9,933 nucleotides of DNA from Halovivax sp. (GTDB lineage: Archaea > Halobacteriota > Halobacteria > Halobacteriales > Natrialbaceae), in contig SLIS01000380.1 in NCBI GenBank assembly GCA_007135505.1, positions 1 to 9,933 of the forward strand. Reading direction: 5' to 3'. A model generated the notes under the pieces. The model saw only the letters and a list, made by a program, of their open reading frames with translations, made no database searches and was not told the DNA's origin. Both the position numbers and the translations under genes were made by a program. Below are positions 1-5,403 of the stretch, in pieces. Position 1 is the stretch's first letter; every line of letters starts with the position of its first letter.

Positions 1-168
1 CGACACACTGGGATAGTCCCCACCCGGCACGAGGGTTAGCCAGCCGACGCGGCACGCCGCCGGAGATGACGCTGGACGTTAGTGTTCCGGGCCACATTTT
101 CGACGTCAGGGAGTCAGGCGTTTCCGAGTCGAAGCCGTGTCGGTCGGTGTAACTGTTTGGACGACTCG
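1..168. other. Left-edge segment with no recognisable gene
   Basis: This segment lies downstream of the minus-strand copper protein. One plus-strand frame is open from the window edge to a TAA near 152 (about 49 codons), but its translation is arginine- and proline-rich, not acidic, and I recognise nothing in it. The tail of a gene lying mostly outside the window cannot be excluded. I see no RNA gene or clear terminator. Confidence 0.4.
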
Positions 169-693
169 TTACTCGACTTCGATGTCGCCGATCATAGCGT
201 CCTCGTGCGGTGCACAGACGTATGCGGCCATTTCATCGCTCGCCTCGAACTCCAACCACTGGTCGTCGTTGGGTTCGTCAGTAAAGTCGGTTTCGAGGTC
301 GTCGACGACTTCGCCATCCTCGTTTCGGATCTCGATGTTGTGGGTCGCACCGTCGCCCTCGGTCCAGCCGATCTCGTAGCTCTCACCCTCTTCGAGGACG
401 AGAGTAGGGTTCTCTTCTCCCTCTATGTCGTCCGGCGCGATCCCGATCCAGCCGCTGGATTCCCCCTCGAACTCGATCTGCGTGTCCGGTTCGATGCTGA
501 ATCCGTTCTCGTCGTTGTCTTCTTCGTCGTCAACTTCATCGTCGACATCGTCATCTACGTCGTCCTCGTCGTCGACTGGAGGTCCGGCGGCGTCGTCATC
601 GTCGTCGGGACAACCGGCGAGCAGGACGGCTGCGGTCGTGGCACCGGCTAGCTTGAGCGTTCGTCTGCGTGTCAACTGATCGTGGTAAACCAT
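169..693 (-). CDS. Halocyanin-like blue copper lipoprotein with Tat signal
   Basis: A 174-residue exported single-domain type 1 copper protein, probably a membrane-anchored electron carrier on the outer face of the cell. The N-terminus has a twin-arginine stretch (TRRRTLKLAG, residues 8-17) and a lipobox LLAGC ending at Cys28. A very Asp/Glu-rich linker follows (about residues 30-63), then a cupredoxin domain (about 65-174). Likely copper ligands are His118 (GATHNI), Cys160, His163 and Met167 in the C-terminal CAPHEDAM loop. The His-to-Met spacing is three residues, one fewer than in plastocyanin. The ATG at 691-693 is chosen because it precedes the Tat signal directly and a TATA-like box lies about 30 nt upstream. 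It is divergent from the small membrane protein at 1026. Redox partner and physiological role cannot be read from this region. Confidence 0.88.
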   Translation of the reverse strand: MVYHDQLTRRRTLKLAGATTAAVLLAGCPDDDDDAAGPPVDDEDDVDDDVDDEVDDEEDNDENGFSIEPDTQIEFEGESSGWIGIAPDDIEGEENPTLVLEEGESYEIGWTEGDGATHNIEIRNEDGEVVDDLETDFTDEPNDDQWLEFEASDEMAAYVCAPHEDAMIGDIEVE

Positions 694-716
694 TGCGCGT
701 GGCTACCATCCCGGAG

Positions 717-723
717 TAAATAA
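717..723 (-). promoter_or_regulatory. TATA-like box of the copper protein gene
   Basis: On the minus strand this reads TTATTTA, beginning 30 nt before the ATG at 693. No Shine-Dalgarno motif lies between, consistent with a leaderless or very short-leader haloarchaeal transcript. Confidence 0.55.
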
Positions 724-787
724 TCCCCATTTCAGGATTCTTTATCCATCGTTCCCGGAGTTTCGACGGTTCTTGTCGGTCGAGTCG

Positions 788-801
788 TAAGGTGTGCCTT
801 A
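788..801. promoter_or_regulatory. Perfect 14-bp palindrome TAAGG-N4-CCTTA
   Basis: The sequence TAAGGTGTGCCTTA has two perfect 5-bp arms around TGTG. It lies about 65 bp upstream of the copper gene's TATA-like box. The half-site resembles the TWAGG...CCTWA arrangement bound by DtxR-family metal-dependent repressors. That assignment is inference; only the palindrome itself is visible. Confidence 0.35.
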
Positions 802-995
802 TCGGTCGGTCACGATCGAGAGACTGCGACCACCTGATCCGTCTGCACGTCCATCGTTCGTCGTAATGATCCAATACACGGTCTAATTACGGCATCGTCG
901 TGCCGGTGTTCGTTTCGGTCGTCGCCGATCACTCATGGGACCAGCGTGTCCCGGCGCTTCCCCCGGTACCGCTCAGCGCCCCGTGGATCGACAGG

Positions 996-1000
996 TCTTA
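996..1000 (+). promoter_or_regulatory. TATA-like box before the small membrane protein
   Basis: The motif TCTTAG begins 30 nt before the ATG at 1026 inside otherwise GC-rich sequence. Spacing matches the other promoters in the window. The motif is weak. Confidence 0.35.
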
Positions 1001-1025
1001 GCACCGTGGGCAGGGATCGTCGAAC

Positions 1026-1250
1026 ATGGACCAGCAGGGGTTCGTCAACATCGCCATCGTCGCACTCGGATTGGTTATTCTGAGTTTCTTTCTACGCGGA
1101 TTCGGCCAACTGATCGTCGGTCGCGGCGTCGCGGAGTACCTCCAGGCACCGTTCGCCCTCCTCGGATTCGGCCTCGTGGTCTATCTCTTTGTCCGGGCGA
1201 CGCTCGATTGGCTGGGGGTCTGGCGTATCGAGCGGGTCCAGGAGCAATGA
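1026..1250 (+). CDS. Small two-TM membrane protein, unknown function
   Basis: This is a 74-residue protein I do not recognise as a named family. Two hydrophobic segments (about residues 6-23 and 41-60) are joined by a short loop with Arg24 and Arg33, and the C-terminal tail is charged (WRIERVQEQ). It is probably an integral membrane hairpin. The start is supported by a TATA-like box 30 nt upstream and by the membrane segment starting directly after MDQQG. It ends 35 bp before hisD, but hisD has its own T-rich box directly after this stop codon, so co-transcription is not required. No catalytic residues are apparent. Confidence 0.7.
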   Translation: MDQQGFVNIAIVALGLVILSFFLRGFGQLIVGRGVAEYLQAPFALLGFGLVVYLFVRATLDWLGVWRIERVQEQ

Positions 1251-1255
1251 GAAAC

Positions 1256-1263
1256 GGTTTTTC
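1256..1263 (+). promoter_or_regulatory. TATA-like box of hisD
   Basis: GGTTTTTC, with its T-run starting 28 nt before the hisD ATG, directly follows the stop codon of the preceding gene. It suggests that hisD is transcribed from its own leaderless promoter. Confidence 0.55.
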
Positions 1264-1267
1264 GCGT

Positions 1268-1283
1268 CCTCGATAAATCGAGG
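1268..1283. promoter_or_regulatory. Palindrome between TATA box and hisD start
   Basis: CCTCGA-TAAA-TCGAGG is a perfect inverted repeat with 6-bp arms and a 4-nt centre. It lies between the hisD TATA-like box and the ATG at 1286, where a bound repressor would block RNA polymerase. It may instead be a chance palindrome. Confidence 0.35.
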
Positions 1284-1285
1284 GT

Positions 1286-2566
1286 ATGACCATCGAGGTG
1301 CAGGCGGTGAGCGAACTCGGACCCGACGAGCGTGCGGCGTTCTTCGAGCGGGACGCGGGCATCGACGCCGTCCGGGGCGACGTCGCGTCGATCGTCGACC
1401 GAGTCAGGGAGGAAGGAGACGTCGCCGTTCGATCCTACACCGAGGAGTTCGACGACGTCTCCGTCGGCAACCTCGACGGGACGGACCAATGCGAACGTGC
1501 CTGGGAGGGTCTCGCCCCCGACCTGAAACGGGCCATCGAGACGGCGATCGGGAACGTCGAGGCGTTCCACGAGGTCCAGGTTCCCGACGACTGGCGACGT
1601 GAGTTCGGCGACGGCCGCGAGCTCGGCCGGCGCTTTCGCCCGATAGAGCGCGTCGGGGTGTACGTCCCCGGCGGCGAGGCGGCGTATCCCTCGAGCGCGA
1701 TCATGGGCATCGTCCCCGCAGTCGTGGCCGGCGTCGAACACGTCGCCGTCGTGACGCCGCCGGCCGACGAGCCAAACCCTGTCACACTCGGGGCGATCCA
1801 CGCCGCGGGTGCGGATGCCGTCTACACGGTCGGCGGCGCGCAGGGGATCGCCTCGCTCGCTTACGGGACGGAGACCGTCGATCGCGTCCAGAAGATCGTC
1901 GGGCCGGGCAACCGCTGGGTTACCGCCGCGAAAGCCGAGGTCCGTGGCGACGTCGAGATAGACACGCTCGCCGGACCGAGCGAGGTACTCGTACTCGCGG
2001 ACGAGTCGGCCAACCCCGAATACGTCGCCGGCGAATTGCTCGCCCAAGCCGAGCACGACCCGAACGCGTCCGTCGTCGCGGTTACCGACGACGAAGCGTG
2101 CGCGAATGCCGTGATCGAGGCGCTTCAGGATCAACTCGCGAACCGTCGCAGGAGCGACGTCATTCGTGAGGCCCTCGGAAACGACGCGAGTGGCGTGCTG
2201 GTCGCTCGCTCGATAAGCGAGGCGATCCTCTTCGCAGAATCCTACGCCCCAGAGCATCTGGCGATTCTTGCCGAGGGTGACGAATCGATCCTCGACCGCA
2301 TCGACAGCGCCGGAAGCGTCTTCCTCGGCCCGCATACGCCGGTCGCCGCCGGGGACTACGCCAGTGGAACCAACCACGTCCTCCCGACGGGAGGCGGGGC
2401 GCGTGTGACCGGCGGCCTTTCGGTCGAGACGTTCCTGCGAGCAACGACAGTCCAGCGGCTGTCTCGGGCGGGCCTCGAAGCGCTCTCCGAGACGATTACG
2501 ACGCTGGCCGAGGCGGAGGGACTCGACGCCCATGCGGCGAGCGTCCGCCAGCGACTGGACGACTGA
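1286..2566 (+). CDS. hisD: Histidinol dehydrogenase
   Basis: A 426-residue cytoplasmic zinc enzyme that catalyses the last two steps of histidine synthesis, oxidising L-histidinol to L-histidine through histidinal with two NAD+. The family landmarks are complete. They include the YVPGG loop (residues 126-130), the VGGAQG motif (182-187) and the IVGPGNRWV motif (204-212). Predicted zinc ligands by homology to the E. coli enzyme are Gln254, His257, Asp357 and His416, and the catalytic Glu-His pair is Glu323-His324 in APEHL. Length matches the family. No other his gene is in the window, so the pathway is dispersed, as is common in haloarchaea. The ATG is supported by the TATA-like box about 28 nt upstream. 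A perfect palindrome before the start may carry regulation. Confidence 0.97.
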   Translation: MTIEVQAVSELGPDERAAFFERDAGIDAVRGDVASIVDRVREEGDVAVRSYTEEFDDVSVGNLDGTDQCERAWEGLAPDLKRAIETAIGNVEAFHEVQVPDDWRREFGDGRELGRRFRPIERVGVYVPGGEAAYPSSAIMGIVPAVVAGVEHVAVVTPPADEPNPVTLGAIHAAGADAVYTVGGAQGIASLAYGTETVDRVQKIVGPGNRWVTAAKAEVRGDVEIDTLAGPSEVLVLADESANPEYVAGELLAQAEHDPNASVVAVTDDEACANAVIEALQDQLANRRRSDVIREALGNDASGVLVARSISEAILFAESYAPEHLAILAEGDESILDRIDSAGSVFLGPHTPVAAGDYASGTNHVLPTGGGARVTGGLSVETFLRATTVQRLSRAGLEALSETITTLAEAEGLDAHAASVRQRLDD

Positions 2567-2696
2567 TCGACGAACACTGGAGAGAGGACACTCGGTGAAA
2601 GCACTAACGCAGAAGCCGCCAAGTCTACTTCGGGTGATCCGTTTTCGGTGGTACCGGCGGCTGCGAGAGGGGGAGTCAGTCTGGCTGCGGGAGCGT

Positions 2697-2706
2697 CAAC
2701 GTTAAC
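2697..2706 (+). promoter_or_regulatory. TATA-like box of the HesB/IscA gene
   Basis: CAACGTTAAC contains TTAA at 2702-2705, about 29 nt before the ATG at 2731. It is the only A/T-rich spot in the nearby upstream sequence. The preceding 2567-2696 shows only widely spaced AGCCGCC/GGCGGCT arms (2614-2620 and 2656-2662). Confidence 0.4.
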
Positions 2707-2730
2707 ACCGTTGCCCCGGTAGCCCTTCAC

Positions 2731-3099
2731 ATGAGTACGGAACCGGCGTCAGGTGGCGAGACACAGCCCCGGATCGAGGTCACCGAAGAGGCGGCGGACC
2801 AGGCCCTCTCGCTCCTCGACGACGAAGGACTCGACGACGACGTCGCGGGACTCCGGCTGTTCGTCCAGCAAGGCGGCTGTGCGGGGCTCTCCTACGGCAT
2901 GCGCTTCGACGACGAACCCGAAGAGGACGACACGATCTACACCCACCACGGCCTCCAGATTTTCGTCGACCCAGCGAGCCTCAAGTACATCGAGGGCAGC
3001 ATTCTCGACTACGAGAGCGGGCTGCAGGCCGAGGGATTTCACGTCGAAAACCCGAACGTCGTCAGCGAGTGTGGCTGCGGTGAATCCTTCCGGACCTGA
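2731..3099 (+). CDS. IscA/ErpA (HesB) family Fe-S cluster assembly protein
   Basis: A 122-residue A-type iron-sulfur carrier that likely receives clusters from a scaffold and passes them to apoproteins in the cytoplasm. The three cysteines that bind iron or clusters in this family are all present: Cys50 in GGCAGLSYGM, and Cys114 and Cys116 in the C-terminal CGCGESF motif. The core fold covers about residues 14-122, and the first 13 residues are a polar tail. The family is usually about 105-120 residues, so it is full length. It stands alone with its own putative promoter and converges on the dodecin gene with only 31 bp between stop codons. Which A-type subfamily (IscA, ErpA or SufA) it belongs to cannot be settled here. 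Confidence 0.93.
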   Translation: MSTEPASGGETQPRIEVTEEAADQALSLLDDEGLDDDVAGLRLFVQQGGCAGLSYGMRFDDEPEEDDTIYTHHGLQIFVDPASLKYIEGSILDYESGLQAEGFHVENPNVVSECGCGESFRT

Positions 3100-3130
3100 T
3101 CGGCCGACTTCCCCCGACCTGGCCTGACGC

Positions 3131-3331
3131 TCAGTCCTCGAGTTCGAAGGCGACCGTCACCTCTGCCTGATACTCCCGGTTCTCGACCGATGCGATCTCG
3201 ACACCCAACTCGTCTACTTCGACCCAGTAAACGTTCTGCAGCGTCTCTTCGGCCCGATCGATCGCATCGTCGGCTGCTGCGTCGAAGCTCTCCTCGCTCG
3301 TCCCGATCAGTGTTATTTTCTTAAAGACCAT
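3131..3331 (-). CDS. Dodecin, flavin-storage protein
   Basis: A 66-residue protein matching archaeal dodecin over its full length. Dodecins form hollow dodecamers that stack flavins in pairs. The Halobacterium salinarum protein binds riboflavin and protects against its photochemistry. The N-terminus [16 protein letters not shown] and helix [14 protein letters not shown] are highly characteristic. The flavin-stacking Trp36 (in NVYWVEV) and the flavin-contacting Gln55 (in REYQAEV) are both present, as is the GVEI strand around residues 43-46. The start at 3331 matches the family length exactly. It is divergent from the DHH phosphoesterase, and a tandem 20-bp repeat lies in the shared upstream region. 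Confidence 0.95.
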   Translation of the reverse strand: MVFKKITLIGTSEESFDAAADDAIDRAEETLQNVYWVEVDELGVEIASVENREYQAEVTVAFELED

Positions 3332-3365
3332 CTGCGAGGTAGACTACGACACGAACCGTAATGAA

Positions 3366-3405
3366 ACTGTGTTCGGACTGACCCGACTGTGTTCGGACTG
3401 GGCCG
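3366..3405. repeat. Tandem 20-bp repeat in the dodecin/DHH promoter region
   Basis: ACTGTGTTCGGACTG occurs at 3366-3380 and again at 3386-3400. Extended to full 20-bp units (3366-3385 and 3386-3405), 18 of 20 positions match. The 20-bp period places both copies on the same face of the helix, about two turns apart. It lies 35-74 bp upstream of dodecin and 48-87 bp upstream of the DHH gene. An operator for either or both genes is inferred; the repeat is seen. Confidence 0.6.
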
Positions 3406-3452
3406 AATTCACTCGCTCCCGGTGCTGAGAGATCCGGTGAGTCATCCCTGCG

Positions 3453-4541
3453 ATGCCGACTGACAGCCGATTGGTCCCGGCTGACCCTGCCGAATATGCC
3501 GTCGGTACCGGCTGGCGGCTACTTGAGTCTGCCCGTCGTAACGGTGGTATGTCGCGTGCGGAAACCCTCGCTGGTTCGTTGACCAGCGTGGATTCGGTCG
3601 CCATCGTTTGTCACGACAACCCGGATCCGGATTGCCTCGCGAGTGCACTCGCCTTCGAGCGGATTGCACAGGCCAGTGGCGTTTCTGAGACGACCATCGT
3701 CTACGGTGGTGAACTCTCCCACCAGCAAAACCGGGCGTTCGTCAACATGCTCTCGATCGACCTCGTTCACGGGACGGAGTTCTCGATCGAGGCCGTCGAG
3801 TACGTCGCTTTCGTCGATCACTCCCGGATCGGCGGCAACTCGACCATCGATCCGGACGTGAGCCCGGACGCGGTCGTCGACCACCACCCGGACAGCGGGC
3901 TCCGTGCGCCGTTCGTGGACGTCAGACCGGATTACGGGGCGACGGCGACGATCTTCGTCGAGTATCTCACGACGCTCGACATCGAGCTGAGCCAACGACT
4001 GGCGACGGCTATGCTCTTTGCTATCCACCGCGAGCGTCTGGACTTCGTTCGCGCGCCAACAGTGGCGGAGTACGAGGCCGCGCTCGTCGTCTTCGATCGC
4101 GCGGATCTCGACGCGCTCGAGCAACTCTACGGGAGCGCGTTCACCCAGGAGACGATCGACGCAATCGGCCGGGCGATCCTTGCCCGACGTCGCCGTGGAT
4201 CGGCGCTGGTGGCCGGCGTCGGACAGACGACCGAGACCGACGCCCTCCCGCAGGCGGCCGATTACCTCCTCAACGTGGAGGGCGTCCACACCGTCCTCAC
4301 GTACGGAATCGTCGGTGACTCGATTCGATTGAGCGCCCGCTCGATCGACCCGCGCGTTAACGTCGGCAAGATATTGAATCGTGCCTTCGACGAACTCGGC
4401 ACTGCCGGCGGGCACAATGACATGGCAGGCGGTCGAATCGACCTGGGAATATTCGGAGACATCGGGAACAACGACGATACAGAGGTTCTTCTGTCGTTTC
4501 TCGACGAGCGGATCGAACGACGATTCTTCGACGAGATCTGA
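3453..4541 (+). CDS. DHH/DHHA1 family phosphoesterase (NrnA-like)
   Basis: A 362-residue predicted metal-dependent phosphoesterase of the DHH superfamily, which includes nanoRNases and pAp/cyclic-dinucleotide phosphodiesterases. Signature motifs are in order: HDNPDPD (residues 54-60), VDHS (121-124) and VVDHHP (141-146). A DHHA1 domain (about 240-360) carries GGHNDMAGGRID (319-330). The segment where bacterial NrnA has a TDT motif reads IHRERLDFVR (191-200), so a metal ligand there, if any, would be Asp197. I see no TrkA-N domain. The ATG at 3453 is preceded by a GGTGAG Shine-Dalgarno-like element. A later in-frame ATG at 3549 would still keep all catalytic motifs, removing only 32 residues. 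Exact substrate (short RNA, pAp or cyclic dinucleotide) is unknown. Confidence 0.88.
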   Translation: MPTDSRLVPADPAEYAVGTGWRLLESARRNGGMSRAETLAGSLTSVDSVAIVCHDNPDPDCLASALAFERIAQASGVSETTIVYGGELSHQQNRAFVNMLSIDLVHGTEFSIEAVEYVAFVDHSRIGGNSTIDPDVSPDAVVDHHPDSGLRAPFVDVRPDYGATATIFVEYLTTLDIELSQRLATAMLFAIHRERLDFVRAPTVAEYEAALVVFDRADLDALEQLYGSAFTQETIDAIGRAILARRRRGSALVAGVGQTTETDALPQAADYLLNVEGVHTVLTYGIVGDSIRLSARSIDPRVNVGKILNRAFDELGTAGGHNDMAGGRIDLGIFGDIGNNDDTEVLLSFLDERIERRFFDEI

Positions 4542-4605
4542 TCGCCGGCCGTGTCGCCCGCATCCGATTTCCTTCGCGGTTCGGGCTCGCTCCGGAATCA
4601 GTCCC

Positions 4606-4611
4606 TTTTTA
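4606..4611 (+). promoter_or_regulatory. TATA-like box of the 69-aa protein gene
   Basis: TTTTTA begins 29 nt before the ATG at 4635, in otherwise GC-rich sequence. It argues for this ATG over the in-frame upstream ATG at 4551, which would place the box inside the coding region. Confidence 0.55.
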
Positions 4612-4634
4612 CAGGAAGGCGGGCAACTGTGCGT

Positions 4635-4844
4635 ATGAGCTTCGAAGAAGACGACCGAGTGGTACTCTCGGACAAGCACAGCGAATTCGACGGCGAGGTT
4701 GGAACGGTCACCCAGACCATGGAATCCATGTTCGGCGACGTCACCTACACGATCAGCTTCGAGGACGGTCAGGAGTCCGGTGTTCCCGAAGATGCCCTGG
4801 AGGCCGCCGAATCGGAGCCCGACGGCAGCGAGACCGACGAATAA
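4635..4844 (+). CDS. Small acidic protein, possible SH3-like barrel
   Basis: A 69-residue acidic protein with no assigned function. Residues 1-55 look like a compact beta-barrel: RVVLSDKHSEFDGEVGTV has the strand-turn-Gly pattern seen in KOW/SH3-like folds, followed by strand TYTISFEDG and VPEDALEA. The last 12 or so residues are an acidic tail. The start at 4635 is chosen because a T-rich box lies 29 nt upstream and because the upstream extension to 4551 is Arg/Ser-rich and unlike the rest. It is 31 bp before the RNA-binding protein gene, which lacks a clear promoter, so the two are probably co-transcribed. A role with RNA or ribonucleoprotein is suggested only by that neighbour. Confidence 0.75.
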   Translation: MSFEEDDRVVLSDKHSEFDGEVGTVTQTMESMFGDVTYTISFEDGQESGVPEDALEAAESEPDGSETDE

Positions 4845-4875
4845 CCGACACATACCACCGCGACCTGGCCGATCA

Positions 4876-5313
4876 ATGCCGAAAATACCCCTGCACTACG
4901 TCGATTTGCGCACGTTCTGCTACGCAACGGAGGGCGAGAAACGCGTCGAACAGGCGCTTCGACTGTTCCTCCCGGAGGAGTTCGAGATCGACCGAACGGT
5001 GAGTGAAGCCCACTACGGGGATCGAATTCTCGTTCTCTCGGCACGGGTCGAAGCAGCGGACGATATCAGAGACGTTCTTTCGACCGTCGCCTCGCTGCCG
5101 GATATCGAGACTCTGTACGACGAACTGGACGATCGCGTCACGGAGAACACGGAACTCTTTCTCCGATTCGACAAGCAAGCGGCGTTCAACGGAGAGGTCC
5201 GTCTGGGCGACGGAATAACGTTCCGGGCGAAGGTCGAGGCCTACCCGGCCACGAAAGAGGCAGCAGTCGAGAACGCACGATCCGTCCTCGAGGACGTCCA
5301 GGAGCGGGTATGA
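4876..5313 (+). CDS. Archaeal RNA-binding protein, COG1325 type (exosome-associated)
   Basis: A 145-residue cytoplasmic protein resembling the archaeal COG1325 family (former DUF54), described as a predicted RNA-binding or exosome subunit. Characteristic features are the N-terminal IHYVD-like strand (IPLHYVDLRTFCYATEGEKRV shortened to its core HYVDLRTFCYAT, residues 7-18), a helix with FLPEE, then HYGDRILVLSARV (46-58). The C-terminal half contains LFLRFDKQAAFNGEVRL (residues 94-110) and ends in a long helix. The start at 4876 is chosen because it matches this family's N-terminus; the frame is open further upstream, but that overlaps the previous gene and is Arg/Pro-rich. No Shine-Dalgarno or strong TATA-like box precedes it. 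It most likely shares the transcript of the 69-aa gene. Function beyond RNA binding is inferred from the family. Confidence 0.85.
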   Translation: MPKIPLHYVDLRTFCYATEGEKRVEQALRLFLPEEFEIDRTVSEAHYGDRILVLSARVEAADDIRDVLSTVASLPDIETLYDELDDRVTENTELFLRFDKQAAFNGEVRLGDGITFRAKVEAYPATKEAAVENARSVLEDVQERV

Positions 5314-5315
5314 GT

Positions 5316-5328
5316 CCGGTTTGACCGG
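5316..5328 (+). terminator. Small hairpin after the RNA-binding protein gene
   Basis: CCGGT-TTG-ACCGG forms a perfect 5-bp stem starting 3 nt after the stop codon. No T-tract follows, so a terminator or 3'-end processing role is only a possibility. Confidence 0.25.
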
Positions 5329-5373
5329 GAGCTGAATCAGCGAGCGTACTAAGAACTGCAGGGCAACGGGGCA

Positions 5374-5380
5374 TTTTTTA
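5374..5380 (+). promoter_or_regulatory. TATA-like box of the YcaO gene
   Basis: TTTTTTA begins 30 nt before the ATG at 5404. It is the strongest promoter-like element in the window and indicates independent, leaderless transcription of the YcaO gene. Confidence 0.6.
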
Positions 5381-5397
5381 CGTCTGCTTTCGTCTGC
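5381..5397. repeat. Tight 7-bp direct repeat between TATA box and YcaO start
   Basis: CGTCTGC occurs at 5381-5387 and 5391-5397, separated by TTT, giving a 10-bp period of one helical turn. Position between TATA box and start codon is typical of archaeal repressor sites, but no regulator is known here. Confidence 0.4.
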
Positions 5398-5403
5398 AAC
5401 CGT

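Larger units (their letters stand above)
694..1025. other. Divergent intergenic region
   Basis: This 332-bp gene-free stretch separates the copper protein from the small membrane protein. It holds a minus-strand TATA-like box (717-723), a perfect 14-bp palindrome (788-801), a 10-bp direct repeat TCCATCGTTC (745-754 and 850-859), spaced inverted arms CGTAAT/ATTACG (862-867 and 886-891) and a plus-strand TATA-like box near 996-1000. Open frames across it are Arg-rich and unlike haloarchaeal proteins. No RNA gene is recognised. Confidence 0.6.

Noticed and set aside
82..651. 189-codon plus-strand frame
   Set aside because: It is antisense to the copper lipoprotein, whose Tat signal, lipobox and copper ligands are convincing. 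The long frame is a by-product of GC-rich Asp/Glu codons.
862..891. CGTAAT/ATTACG spaced arms
   Set aside because: The arms are only 6 bp with an 18-bp spacer in AT-containing sequence, which is easily expected by chance.
1181..2533. 450-codon minus-strand frame
   Set aside because: It is the antisense shadow of hisD, which has all catalytic residues. The minus-strand product shows no family motif.
3344..3452. CRISPR-like repeat
   Set aside because: Only two 20-bp units in direct tandem with no spacers; not a CRISPR array.
3519..4853. 444-codon minus-strand frame
   Set aside because: It is antisense across the DHH gene and the 69-aa gene, both of which have clear motifs or promoters.
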